In this document: in pieces, positions 1 through 8,067 of the stretch | Layout: each line of letters opens with the position of its first letter | Position numbering within the stretch: the first letter of the stretch is position 1 | From: Schlegelella_A sp035493195 | Lineage (GTDB): Bacteria > Pseudomonadota > Gammaproteobacteria > Burkholderiales > Burkholderiaceae_C | Reading direction: 5' to 3' | Assembly: GCA_035493195.1 (NCBI GenBank) | Contig: DATJIM010000119.1 | Coordinates: 1 to 25,882, forward strand | DNA length: 25,882 nt | Position numbers and translations under genes: made by a program | Notes under the pieces: generated by a model | What the model saw: only the letters and a program-made list of their open reading frames with translations | Database searches by the model: none | What the model was told of the DNA's origin: nothing

Positions 1-318
1 CGCCGGCATCACCTCGTCGTTGAAGATGGCGTACTGCTCGTCGATCAGCGAGCGCGCGGCGGCGGCGATGGCCTCGATCTCGGCCGCCGACGTGCCGCTG
101 CCGGCGCGCTTGGCGGCCTCGATGCAGTCGGCGAAGCGGACTTCGAAGAACTCGTCGAGGTTCGACGAGACGATGCAGACGTAGCGCAACCGCTCGAGGA
201 GCGGCACGTCGGCGCGGCGCGCCTGCGCGAGGACGCGCCGGTTGAACTCGAGGATCGCCCGCTCGCGGTTGAGCAGCCGCGGCGTCGCCACGCGGGGCCG
301 CGTCACGGTCTCGCCCAT
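1..318 (-). CDS. ppk1: Polyphosphate kinase 1, N-terminal fragment (partial)
   Basis: The reverse strand reads open from an ATG at 318 to the window edge, giving about 106 residues and no stop. The translation has the typical Ppk1 N-terminal domain: an early LLNRERAILEFNRRVL stretch (in the family 'NRELSWLxFNxRVL'), then PLLERLRYV and SSNLDEFFEVR. The Asn in SSNLDEFF corresponds to the residue known in E. coli Ppk to contact the ATP base. Ppk1 reversibly polymerises the gamma-phosphate of ATP into polyphosphate at the inner membrane. The middle, catalytic-His and C-terminal domains (about 580 residues) lie outside the window. The gene follows livK on the same strand but is separated by a strong hairpin, so it is probably transcribed on its own. 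I see no clear Shine-Dalgarno before the ATG. Identification is by recognised family motifs; confidence is high despite truncation. Confidence 0.9.
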   Translation of the reverse strand, partial: MGETVTRPRVATPRLLNRERAILEFNRRVLAQARRADVPLLERLRYVCIVSSNLDEFFEVRFADCIEAAKRAGSGTSAAEIEAIAAAARSLIDEQYAIFNDEVMPA

Positions 319-366
319 GCGCGAAGTCTATGAAGGTTTCGCGACGGTTCCGTGACAGCCGCGAAT

Positions 367-397
367 CCCGGCGCGCCGCGCACGGCGGCGCGCCGGG
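367..397 (-). terminator. 12-bp perfect hairpin after livK
   Basis: Bases 367-378 (cccggcgcgccg) are the exact reverse complement of 386-397, with a 7-nt loop. The hairpin starts 6 nt beyond the livK stop codon and precedes the ppk1 start, so it is well placed to end the liv transcript. No T-run follows on the minus strand, so it is not a textbook intrinsic terminator. It may instead act as a 3' RNA-stabilising or Rho-associated structure. Confidence 0.5.
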
Positions 398-403
398 GCC
401 TCG

Positions 404-1639
404 TCAGCGAGAGTCGGTCGAGATCAGCTCACCGAACAGCTGCCACTGCGTGCCGGTGAAGCGCTGCAGCTGCGCCTGGTCGAACAGGAAATAGTCGTTG
501 GGGCTGGTGTTGATCACCATCCCGGGCAGCAGCAGGGGGAGCTTCAGGTTCTTCAGGTTGGCGGCCTGGCGCATCACGTTCTCGCGCGTCAGGTCGTTGC
601 CGCACTGCTTCAGGATCTGCGTCATGACCTGCGCGGTGAGATAGCCGTACAGGTTGCTGTTGTCCTTGGGGTCGCCCTCGCGGTAGTAGCGGCCCATGAA
701 GGCGCGCCATTCGAGCATCGCCGGGTCGTCCTTCCACTGCGGATCGTTCTGGTCCTTGTAGTAAGCCACCGTGATCGCGCCGACCGCTTTCTCGACGCCT
801 GCCGGCACCAGCACCGAGCCGATCGACGCGCTGACGTTGTTGAGGATGTGCAGCGGCTTCCAGCCCGAGTCGTAGGCCTTGCGCACCGCCTGCGCACCGA
901 ACTTCGGCGTCGTGATGTCGATGAACGTGTCGGCACCCGAGCTCTGCAGCGTCAGGATCTGCGAGTCGATCGTCGGATCGGTCACCTCGTAGGTGACTTC
1001 CTTGACGATCATCTTCGCGCCTGCCGCGCCGAGGCCGTCCTTGACTCCCTTGAGGACGTCTTTTCCGTAGTCGTCGTTCTGATACAGGATGCCGATCTTC
1101 GCGTTCGGCTTGTTCTTCAGCAGCCACTTCGCGTAGATCTGGCCTTCGGACTGGTACGTCAGGTTGAAGCCGATCGTCCACGGATAGTCCTTCGGGTCGC
1201 CCCACTTGGTCGCGCCGGTCGCGAGCAGCAGGTGCGGCACCTTCTTCGCGTTGACGTACTTGTGGATCGCCGAGTTGCTCGGTGTGCCGAGCGTCTGGTA
1301 GAGCGCGAGCACCTCGTCCTGCTCGACGAGCCGGCGCACCTGCTCGACCGTCTTCGGCGGGCTGTAGCCGTCGTCGAGGCTGATCAGGTTGACCTTGCGG
1401 CCGTTGATGCCGCCGTTGTCGTTGATCATCTTGAAGTACGCCTGCTCGACCTTGCCGATCGTGCCGTACGCGGACGCGGGGCCGCTGTAGGGCATCGTCT
1501 GGCCGAGCTTGATCTCGGTCGCCGACGCCCCCGGCCCGTACTTGGCGGCCTGGGCAAACGCGCGGCCGCCGAGGGCGGCAACAGCGACTCCGGCACCGAT
1601 CGCGGTGCGGCGGGTGATGCGGGTGCGGTGCTGGCTCAT
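404..1639 (-). CDS. livK: Branched-chain amino acid-type ABC transporter, periplasmic substrate-binding protein (LivK-like)
   Basis: A 411-residue type I periplasmic binding protein (peripla_BP_6 class). The N-terminus carries a twin-arginine-like signal (RITRRTAIGAG, then a hydrophobic stretch and AFA-Q as the likely cleavage site). The mature part begins EIKLGQTMPYSGPASAYG, the usual ligand-pocket start, followed by NGGINGRKVNLISLDDGYSP. The chosen ATG at 1639 has GGAG six bases upstream; an in-frame ATG four codons earlier (1651) lacks a good ribosome site. The gene is last in livGFHMK order, 31 nt after livM. It should deliver substrate to the LivHM channel. The subfamily resembles binding proteins that often take aromatic or carboxylic compounds, so leucine/isoleucine/valine specificity is not proven. 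Confidence 0.92.
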   Translation of the reverse strand: MSQHRTRITRRTAIGAGVAVAALGGRAFAQAAKYGPGASATEIKLGQTMPYSGPASAYGTIGKVEQAYFKMINDNGGINGRKVNLISLDDGYSPPKTVEQVRRLVEQDEVLALYQTLGTPSNSAIHKYVNAKKVPHLLLATGATKWGDPKDYPWTIGFNLTYQSEGQIYAKWLLKNKPNAKIGILYQNDDYGKDVLKGVKDGLGAAGAKMIVKEVTYEVTDPTIDSQILTLQSSGADTFIDITTPKFGAQAVRKAYDSGWKPLHILNNVSASIGSVLVPAGVEKAVGAITVAYYKDQNDPQWKDDPAMLEWRAFMGRYYREGDPKDNSNLYGYLTAQVMTQILKQCGNDLTRENVMRQAANLKNLKLPLLLPGMVINTSPNDYFLFDQAQLQRFTGTQWQLFGELISTDSR

Positions 1640-1645
1640 GTTTCG

Positions 1646-1649
1646 CTCC
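1646..1649 (-). promoter_or_regulatory. Ribosome-binding site deciding the livK start
   Basis: GGAG on the minus strand lies 6 nt before the ATG at 1639 and overlaps the alternative ATG at 1651. It therefore favours the downstream start and a protein four residues shorter than the longest reading. Confidence 0.55.
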
Positions 1650-1670
1650 ATTGCAAGGACGGTGGGGAAA

Positions 1671-2648
1671 TCAACGCACGGCCTGTCCGGCGCGCCGACG
1701 CGCGAGGCGGGCCCGCGCGAGGCGGACGAAACCGGCGACGCCGGTCGGCATCGCGTACATGAAGGCGATCAGGACGATCCCGTAGATCGCCCATGGTGCT
1801 GCCTTCGAGATCTCATCGGCGACGTTGGGGACGAACTGGATGAAGACGGCGCCGAAGAACGCCCCCGAGATCGACGCCAGTCCGCCGATGACGACGCCGG
1901 TGAGCAGCGTGATCGAGAGCAGGAAGTTGAACGAGTCGGGAGCGACGAACTGGACGGCGATCGCGGCGAGCGCGCCGGCGACGCCGGTGTAGAGCGCCGA
2001 GACGCCGAATGTGAGCGACTTCACCATCGCAGTGTTGACGCCCATCGCCTGCGCCGCAATGGGCTGATCCCGGACCGCGACCATCGCCCGGCCGATGCGG
2101 CCGCGCAGCAGGTTCCAGCCGAGGACGAAGAGCACGAGCACCCAGGCGAGGCAGAAGAAGTACAGCCAGCGGTCCTGCGACAGCCCGGTCCACTCGGGCG
2201 CGTCGGGCTTGACGATCGTGATCCCCTGGACGCCGCCGGTCCAGTGCTCGATCGCCTTGTGCTTGAGGATCTGCGGCATCGCGACGCCGAGCGCGAACGT
2301 TGCGAGCGCGAGGTACAGGCCTTCGAGGCGCAATGCCGGCAGGCCGAACAGGAAGCCGGCGGCGAAGCAGATCGCGCCGGCGACCGGCACCGTCGCCCAG
2401 TACGGCCAGCCGGCCTTGTCCATCAGGATCGCCGCCGTGTACGCGCCGATCGCGTAGAACGCGCCGTGGCCGAGCGAGATCTGGCCGTTGTAGCCGGTCA
2501 GCATGTTGAGCCCGAGCAGCGCGATCGCGTACGCGAGCACGAGCGTCATCTGGAAGACGCGGTAGTTGGCGACGAAGAACGGCAGCGCGCACGCGAGCAC
2601 GAGCACGAGCGCGAGGCCGACGAGCTGGCGGCGGTTCAGCGCGACCAT
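1671..2648 (-). CDS. livM: Branched-chain amino acid-type ABC transporter permease LivM
   Basis: A 325-residue inner-membrane permease of the LivM/LivH family. It shows a run of hydrophobic helices and the family signature NMLTGYNGQISLGHGAFYAIGAYTAA near residue 50, which is diagnostic for LivM. Further hallmarks are LRLEGLYLALATFA, GRAMVAVRDQPIAAQAMGVN (the cytoplasmic coupling loop that docks on the ATPases) and the C-terminal LLTGVVIGGLASISGAFFGAVFI. The ATG at 2648 shares its A with the livH TGA (TGATG), so translation is probably coupled to livH. LivM pairs with LivH to form the translocation pore. Length and motif order are normal; nothing looks broken. Confidence 0.95.
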   Translation of the reverse strand: MVALNRRQLVGLALVLVLACALPFFVANYRVFQMTLVLAYAIALLGLNMLTGYNGQISLGHGAFYAIGAYTAAILMDKAGWPYWATVPVAGAICFAAGFLFGLPALRLEGLYLALATFALGVAMPQILKHKAIEHWTGGVQGITIVKPDAPEWTGLSQDRWLYFFCLAWVLVLFVLGWNLLRGRIGRAMVAVRDQPIAAQAMGVNTAMVKSLTFGVSALYTGVAGALAAIAVQFVAPDSFNFLLSITLLTGVVIGGLASISGAFFGAVFIQFVPNVADEISKAAPWAIYGIVLIAFMYAMPTGVAGFVRLARARLARRRAGQAVR

Positions 2649-3517
2649 CAGACGCGCACCACGTGGACCTTGCCGAACAGGCCCGATGGCTTGACGACGA
2701 GGACGCCGATGATGACGACGAGCGCGAGCGTGAGCTTGAGCTCGCTGCCGACGTACGCGCCGACGACGTTCTCGAGCACGCCGACGATGAAGCCGCCGAG
2801 GACGGCGCCGCCGGGGCTGTCGATGCCGCCGAGCAGTGCCCCGGCGAACGCGTAGAGCAGGATGCCGCCCATCATGTTGGGCTCGAGGAAGACGGTCGGC
2901 GCGACCATGATCCCCGCGATCGCGCCGATCGCCGCGGCGAGGCCCCAGCCGAGCGCGAGCATCCAGCCGACGCGGATGCCGACCAAGCGGCTCGACACCG
3001 GGTTCTGCGCCGCCGCGCGCATCGCCAGCCCGAGCGGCGTGAAGCGGAAGAAGACGAACAGCAGCAGCAGCACGACGAGCGTGATCGCCATCGAGCCGAT
3101 CTCGTGCGACGACATGAAGCGGTTGCCGAACAGCGGCTCGGCCGGAAACGGGCTCGGAAACGGCTTGATCGTGTAGGTGAAGATCCAGCCCGCGATGCTG
3201 TTGAAGATGACGAGCAACGCGATGAAGACGATGACGACGGCGAGGATCGGCGCGTTCTCGACCGGCCGCACGATGATCCGCTCGACGGCGACGCCGAGCA
3301 CGAACGCGCCGACGACCGTGATCGCGAACGCCACCCAGTACGGCATGCCGACCTGGATCAGCGCCCAAGCGATGTAGGTCGCGAACATCGCCATCTCGCC
3401 CTGCGCGAAGTTCACCAGATGCGTCGCCTGGTAGATCATGACGAGCGCGAGAGCCAGGCTGGCGTAGATGCCGCCGGTCGCGAGGCCCGAGAGGATCTGG
3501 TGGAGCAGCTCGTTCAT
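2648..3517 (-). CDS. livH: Branched-chain amino acid-type ABC transporter permease LivH
   Basis: A 289-residue inner-membrane permease. The N-terminus (GLATGGIYASLALALVMI, then THLVNFAQGEMAMFATY) is the typical LivH opening. The cytoplasmic coupling motif TPLGLAMRAAAQNPVSSRLVGI lies near residues 175-197, and LLGGIDSPGGAVLGGFIVGVLEN is the usual C-terminal signature. The ATG at 3517 begins MNELLHQ, matching the family start. It lies 17 nt after the livF stop and its own stop overlaps the livM start by one base. Together with LivM it forms the membrane channel powered by LivF and LivG. The open frame continues upstream through livF in another frame, but that extension is not part of the protein. 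Confidence 0.95.
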   Translation of the reverse strand: MNELLHQILSGLATGGIYASLALALVMIYQATHLVNFAQGEMAMFATYIAWALIQVGMPYWVAFAITVVGAFVLGVAVERIIVRPVENAPILAVVIVFIALLVIFNSIAGWIFTYTIKPFPSPFPAEPLFGNRFMSSHEIGSMAITLVVLLLLFVFFRFTPLGLAMRAAAQNPVSSRLVGIRVGWMLALGWGLAAAIGAIAGIMVAPTVFLEPNMMGGILLYAFAGALLGGIDSPGGAVLGGFIVGVLENVVGAYVGSELKLTLALVVIIGVLVVKPSGLFGKVHVVRV

Positions 3518-3534
3518 CGCCGGCTCGTGGCGCT

Positions 3535-4314
3535 TCAGTAGCCGAGGTACGAGCGACGGACCTGCTCGTCGCTGCGGATCGCCTGCGCCGACCCCGACAT
3601 GACCACGCGCCCTGTCTCGAGCAGGTACGCGTGGTCGGCGAGCGCGAGCGCCATCGCCGCGTTCTGCTCGACGAGGAGCATGCCGATCCGCTCGCTCTGG
3701 TTGATCGCCTTCAGGATCTCGAAGAGCTGCTGGACGATCAGCGGCGCGAGCCCGAACGACGGCTCGTCGAGCAGCAGCAGACGGGGCCTGAGCATCAGCG
3801 CGCGCGACACCGCGAGCATCTGCTGCTCGCCGCCCGAGAGCGTCCCTGCCTGCTGGCGCCGCCGCTCCTTCAGGCGCGGGAAGTACGCGTACATGCGCTC
3901 GCAATCGGGGCCGATCTCGGCCCTGTCCTTGCGCGTGTGCGCGCCGAGGCGGAGGTTCTCCTCGACGGTGAGATTCATGAACGTGCCGCGGCCGTCGGGG
4001 ACGTGGCCGACGCCGCGGCGCACGATCGCCTCGGTCGCGAGACCGTCGATGCGCTCGCCGGCGAGCCGCACCTCGCCGCTCGTGCGGATCATGTTGCAGA
4101 CCGCGCGCAGCAGCGTCGTCTTGCCGGCGCCGTTGGCGCCGAGGACCGTCGTGATGCCGCCCGCGCCGACCGCGAAGTCGATGCCGTGCAGCACCTTCGT
4201 CGGCCCGTACTGCGCCGCCAGGCCGCGCACTTCGAGGAGCGCCGCCGCCGAGCGCTCGACGGCGGGCGGCGGTGCGAACGACGCCGACGCAGCCTGCGTC
4301 GTCTCGGCGCTCAC
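3535..4314 (-). CDS. livF: Branched-chain amino acid-type ABC transporter ATP-binding protein LivF
   Basis: A 259-residue ABC ATPase. Walker A is GANGAGKTT (about residues 59-67), the signature is LSGGEQQMLAVSRAL, Walker B is LLLLDEPSFGLAP, and the switch region is LLVEQNAAMAL, with Gln instead of His as is usual in LivF. VRRGVGHVPDGRGTFMNLTVEENL is the LivF-type Q-loop region. The start is a GTG at 4314 whose last two bases overlap the livG stop (GTGA), indicating translational coupling. Relative to the common LivF start (LLEVRGL) the protein has about 25 extra Ala/Pro-rich residues. An internal start would lie outside the coupled junction, so the GTG is preferred. It acts as a LivFG heterodimer on the cytoplasmic face. 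Confidence 0.94.
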   Translation of the reverse strand: MSAETTQAASASFAPPPAVERSAAALLEVRGLAAQYGPTKVLHGIDFAVGAGGITTVLGANGAGKTTLLRAVCNMIRTSGEVRLAGERIDGLATEAIVRRGVGHVPDGRGTFMNLTVEENLRLGAHTRKDRAEIGPDCERMYAYFPRLKERRRQQAGTLSGGEQQMLAVSRALMLRPRLLLLDEPSFGLAPLIVQQLFEILKAINQSERIGMLLVEQNAAMALALADHAYLLETGRVVMSGSAQAIRSDEQVRRSYLGY

Positions 4315-5051
4315 GCGGCGACTCCCAGGTAGGCACGGACGACGTCGTCGTTGGCTTGCACCTCGGCCGGCGTGCCGTCGGCGATCTTCCTGCCGAAATC
4401 GAGAGCGACGACGCGGTCGGAGATGCGCATGACCATGTTCATGTGGTGCTCGACGAGCAGCATCGTCAGGCCGAGCTCGGCGCGGATGCGCCGCAGCAGA
4501 TCCATCAGCGTCCCGACCTCCTCGTGGTTGAGGCCGCCGGCGGGTTCGTCGAGGAGCAACAGCTTGGGCTCGCTGGCGAGCGCGCGACCGAGCTCGACGC
4601 GCTTCTGAGTGCCGAACGAGAGGTCCATCACCGCGACATCGGCGACCGATTGGAGGTCGAGCAGCGCGAGCAGCCGGTCGACTGCGGCGCCGAGGCGGGC
4701 TTCTTCGCCCCGCACCGACGGCAGCCGCAGCGCGTTGGCGACGTAGCCGCTTCGCGTCCGCGCGTGACCGCCGAGCTTGACGTTGTCGCGCACGCTCATC
4801 GTGCGAAAGAGCGCCAGATTCTGAAAGGTGCGGCCGATGCCGAGCGACGCGATGCGGTGCGGCGGCGTCTCGAGGAGCGACCGGCCCTCGAATGCGATCC
4901 GCCCGTCGCTGAACGTGTAGAGGCGCGACAGGCAGTTGAAGAGCGTCGTCTTGCCGGCGCCGTTCGGGCCGATGAGGCCGACGATGTGGCCGCGCGCGAC
5001 CGCGAACGACACCCGGTCGAGGGCGACGATGCCGCCGAAACGGACCGACAC
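4311..5051 (-). CDS. livG: Branched-chain amino acid-type ABC transporter ATP-binding protein LivG (start uncertain)
   Basis: An ABC ATPase with Walker A GPNGAGKTT (residues 28-36 counted from the GTG), the LivG-type signature LSFGTQKRVELGRAL, Walker B LLLLDEPAGGLNHEE and H-loop LLVEHHMNMVM. GIGRTFQNLALFRTMSV is the LivG Q-loop. It is first in the liv operon and overlaps livF by 4 nt. The start is odd. The GTG at 5051 (with GAGG 8 nt upstream) gives 246 residues and begins inside the first beta strand. The in-frame codons just upstream encode PPLLEVEN, exactly what LivG proteins normally have before SVRFGG. No ATG, GTG or TTG is in frame there; candidate starts are an ATC at 5081 or a CTG at 5069. 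The coordinates given are the minimum version. Confidence 0.9.
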   Translation of the reverse strand: MSVRFGGIVALDRVSFAVARGHIVGLIGPNGAGKTTLFNCLSRLYTFSDGRIAFEGRSLLETPPHRIASLGIGRTFQNLALFRTMSVRDNVKLGGHARTRSGYVANALRLPSVRGEEARLGAAVDRLLALLDLQSVADVAVMDLSFGTQKRVELGRALASEPKLLLLDEPAGGLNHEEVGTLMDLLRRIRAELGLTMLLVEHHMNMVMRISDRVVALDFGRKIADGTPAEVQANDDVVRAYLGVAA

Positions 5052-5144
5052 GTTCTCGACCTCGAGCAGCGGTGGTTCGATGGGCTGGCCCCGGCGCGTT
5101 CGAATGCGCGGACGATAGGGCGGCCGCCCGCGAAAGAAACCGGG

Positions 5145-5201
5145 GCTTTGCCCTAGTCGGCGGGCGCGGCGATCCGCCCGTCGGCTAGTGCTTTGCCCTA
5201 G
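5145..5201. repeat. Stem-loop flanked by a 12-bp direct repeat between polA and livG
   Basis: The 12-mer gctttgccctag occurs at 5145-5156 and again at 5190-5201. Between them, 5154-5166 and 5175-5187 are inverted repeats (11 of 13 positions match, the others G-T compatible) with an 8-nt loop. On the minus strand the distal repeat copy is followed by GCCCCGGTTTCTTT, where GGGC-AAA-GCCC plus a T-rich run could terminate the polA transcript. The region (5082-5231) holds no gene. Confidence 0.5.
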
Positions 5202-5231
5202 GTCGCCGACGAACGGTGTCGCCCCGCGCGC

Positions 5232-8003
5232 TCAGTGCGCCTCGTCCCAGTTGGCGCCGACGCCGACCTCGGCGACGAGCGGGACCGCGAGCGTCGCGAC
5301 CGCGGCCATCGTTCGCGGCAGCGTCTCGCGCGCCCAGTCGAGCTCGGCCGCGGGCACCTCGAAGACGAGCTCGTCGTGGACCTGCATGATCATCCGTGTC
5401 GCCCGCCGCTCGCGGTCGATCAGCTGCTGCACCGCGATCATCGCGAGCTTGACGAGATCGGCGGCGGTGCCCTGCATCGGCGCGTTGATCGCCTGCCGCT
5501 CGGCGGCGCTGCGCCGCGGCCCGGGCTTTCGGATCTCGGGCAGATGGACGCGACGGCCGAACAGCGTCTCGACCCAGCCGCGCTCGATCGCCTGCGCGCG
5601 CGTCTCGTCCATGTAGCGCTTCACGCCGGGATAGCGGGCGAAGTAGCGCTCGATGTAGGCGGTCGCGGCGCTGCGCTCGATGCCGAGGTTCTGCGCCAGG
5701 CCGAACGCGCTCATGCCGTAGATGAGGCCGAAGTTGATCACCTTGGCGAAACGACGCTGCTCGTGCGCGACGTCGGCGAAGGCGACGCCGAACACCTCGG
5801 CCGCGGTCGCGCGGTGGATGTCGACGTTGCTGCCGAACGCGGCGAGCAGGCCCGCGTCGGCGGAGATATGCGCCATGATCCTCAGCTCGATCTGCGAATA
5901 GTCCGCCGACAGGATCGACGCGCCAGCGGGCGCGATGAACGCCTCGCGGATGCGGCGGCCCTCGGCGGTTCGGATCGGGATGTTCTGCAGGTTCGGATCG
6001 TTGCTCGAGAGCCTTCCCGTCACCGCGACCGCCTGCGCGTACGTCGTGTGGACCCTGCCGGTCTCGGGGTTCACCATCAGCGGCAGCTTGTCGGTATAGG
6101 TGCCCTTCAGCTTCGAGAGGCTCCGGTGCTCGAGCAGTTTCCCCGGCAGCGGGTAGTCCGCGGCGAGCTCCTGGAGGACGTCCTCGTCGGTCGACGGCGC
6201 GCCGCTCGCCGTCTTGCGGCCGACCGGGAGCCCGAGCTTGCCGAACAGGATCTCGCCGATCTGCTTCGGGCTGCCGAGGTTGAACGGCTGGCCGGCGATC
6301 TCGTACGCCTCCTGCTCGAGCCTCGCCATCTTCTCGGCGAGCTCGCCGCTCTGCGCGGCGAGCAGCGCCGAGTCGATCAGCACGCCGGTGCGCTCGATCC
6401 GCGCGAGCACGTCCGAGGTCGGCATCTCGATCCGCCGGTAGAGGTCGGCGAGCTGCGGCTCGCCTTCGAGGCGCGGCCAGAGCGCCTGGTGGACGTGCAG
6501 CGCCATGTCCGCGTCCTCGCACGAGTACGCGGCGGCGCGCGTGACCTCGACCTGCGCGAACGGAATCTGGCTCGCGCCCTTGCCGCAGACGTCCTCGTAC
6601 GTCAGCGCGGTGCGGCCGAGATGGCGAAACGCGAGGCTCTCGAGCGTGTGCGCCTTGTGCGCCTCCCAGACGTAGCTCTCGAGCATCGTGTCGTGGCGGT
6701 AGCCGCGGACGTCGACGCCGAGCCGGGCGAAGACGTGGCTGTCGTACTTGACGTTGTGCGCGACCTTCGCCTTCGCCTCGTCCTCGAGCCATGGCCGCAG
6801 TCGCCCGAGCACCGCGGCGAGCGGCAGCTGGTCGGGAGCGCCGGCGTAGCTGTGCGCGATCGGCACGTAGCACGCCTCGCCGGGCGCGACAGCGAGCGAG
6901 AGCCCGACCAGGTTGGCGCGGATCGGATCGAGCGAATCGGTCTCGATGTCGATCGCGGCGAGCTCGGCGGCCTCGACGCGCGCCGCCCAACGCTCGAGCG
7001 CCTCGCCCGTCGTCACCGTCTCGTAGTTCTTGACGATGTCCTCGGACGGGATCGCGTCGGGGACCTCGATCGCCGGCGCCGCCGCAGGGGGGATCGACGC
7101 GAGGCGCTGCGCGCCCGCCGACGCGCGGCCGAACGACGTCTCGAGCTCGCGGCGCATCGCCTGCAGCTCGTAGCGGTCGTAGAACGCGAGCAGCGCGTCG
7201 ACGTCGATCGGGCGCAGCGTCAGCGCGTCGAACTCGGGCCAGCCCATGACGTGGCCGGTGAGGTCGCAGTCGGTGACCACCGTGACGAGCTTCCTGCCCT
7301 GCGGCAGCCAGTCGACGACGCGGCGCAGGTTCTCGCCGACGACGCCCTTGATCGCCGGCGCCGCGGCGATGACGCCCTCGAGCGAGCCGTGCTCGCTGAT
7401 CCACTTCGCGGCGGTCTTCGGCCCGACCTTGTCGACGCCCGGGATGTTGTCGACCGAGTCGCCGATCAGCGCCAGGTAATCGACGATCTTCTCCGGCGGC
7501 ACGCCGAACTTGGCGCGCACGCCGTCGGCGTCGAGCCGCTCGTTGCTCATCGTGTTGATGAGGACGACGTTGTCGCCGACGAGCTGCGCGAGATCCTTGT
7601 CGCCGGTCGAGATGACGACCCGGAAGTCGCCCTTGGCGGCCATGCACGAGATCGTCCCGATCGCGTCGTCGGCCTCGATGCCGGGCACCGTCAGCACCGG
7701 CCAGCCGAGCAGCTTGATGCCCTCGATGATCGGATCGATCTGCTGCGCGAGGTCGTCGGGCATCGCGGTGCGCGTCGCCTTGTACTCGGGATACCAGTCG
7801 TCGCGGAACGTCTTGCCCTTGTCGTCGAAGACGCACGCGCCGTGCGCCGCCGGATACTGCTCGCGCAGCAGCTTCATCATCGAGACGACGCCGCGGATCG
7901 CTCCGGTCGGAAAGCCAGCCTTGGTGCGCAGGTCCGGAAGGGCGTGGTAGGCGCGGTAGAGGTAGCTCGAGCCGTCGACGAGCAGCAGTGTGCGATCCAC
8001 CAT
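5232..8003 (-). CDS. polA: DNA polymerase I
   Basis: A complete 923-residue PolA with all three domains. The N-terminal 5'-nuclease starts LLLVDGSSYLYRAYHAL and contains GIEADDAIGT and GDSVDNIPGVDKVGPKTA (helix-hairpin-helix). The 3'-5' proofreading site looks intact: DIE at 352-354, NVKYD and YSCED. Polymerase motif A is SADYSQIELR (catalytic Asp701), motif B RRFAKVINFGLIYG (Lys754), motif C VHDELVFEV (Asp877, Glu878). It fills gaps in repair and removes RNA primers in replication. The ATG at 8003 gives MVDRTLLLVDGS, which matches the family start; a TTG seven codons earlier is less likely. It diverges from the DUF2782 gene over a 64-nt gap. livG follows 150 nt downstream on the same strand. 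Confidence 0.98.
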   Translation of the reverse strand: MVDRTLLLVDGSSYLYRAYHALPDLRTKAGFPTGAIRGVVSMMKLLREQYPAAHGACVFDDKGKTFRDDWYPEYKATRTAMPDDLAQQIDPIIEGIKLLGWPVLTVPGIEADDAIGTISCMAAKGDFRVVISTGDKDLAQLVGDNVVLINTMSNERLDADGVRAKFGVPPEKIVDYLALIGDSVDNIPGVDKVGPKTAAKWISEHGSLEGVIAAAPAIKGVVGENLRRVVDWLPQGRKLVTVVTDCDLTGHVMGWPEFDALTLRPIDVDALLAFYDRYELQAMRRELETSFGRASAGAQRLASIPPAAAPAIEVPDAIPSEDIVKNYETVTTGEALERWAARVEAAELAAIDIETDSLDPIRANLVGLSLAVAPGEACYVPIAHSYAGAPDQLPLAAVLGRLRPWLEDEAKAKVAHNVKYDSHVFARLGVDVRGYRHDTMLESYVWEAHKAHTLESLAFRHLGRTALTYEDVCGKGASQIPFAQVEVTRAAAYSCEDADMALHVHQALWPRLEGEPQLADLYRRIEMPTSDVLARIERTGVLIDSALLAAQSGELAEKMARLEQEAYEIAGQPFNLGSPKQIGEILFGKLGLPVGRKTASGAPSTDEDVLQELAADYPLPGKLLEHRSLSKLKGTYTDKLPLMVNPETGRVHTTYAQAVAVTGRLSSNDPNLQNIPIRTAEGRRIREAFIAPAGASILSADYSQIELRIMAHISADAGLLAAFGSNVDIHRATAAEVFGVAFADVAHEQRRFAKVINFGLIYGMSAFGLAQNLGIERSAATAYIERYFARYPGVKRYMDETRAQAIERGWVETLFGRRVHLPEIRKPGPRRSAAERQAINAPMQGTAADLVKLAMIAVQQLIDRERRATRMIMQVHDELVFEVPAAELDWARETLPRTMAAVATLAVPLVAEVGVGANWDEAH

Positions 8004-8055
8004 AGACAAGACATTGTGAAGCAACGTCTCGACACGTCTTCGCGCTCGCCCGGCC

Positions 8056-8061
8056 TAGAAT
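8056..8061 (+). promoter_or_regulatory. Possible -10 box for the DUF2782-thrB transcript
   Basis: TAGAAT ends 6 nt before the ATG at 8068, so transcription from it would start at or next to the start codon, giving a leaderless message. A TCGACA at 8029-8034 is a -35 candidate, but its 21-nt spacing is too long. The 64-nt divergent gap to polA must hold promoters for both directions. The call rests on one hexamer only. Confidence 0.3.
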
Positions 8062-8067
8062 CGGCGC

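Noticed and set aside
1671..3368. A single long frame running from livH territory into livM
   Set aside because: The upstream part is a shadow of livH in another frame. The real LivM starts at the ATG coupled to the livH stop at 2648.
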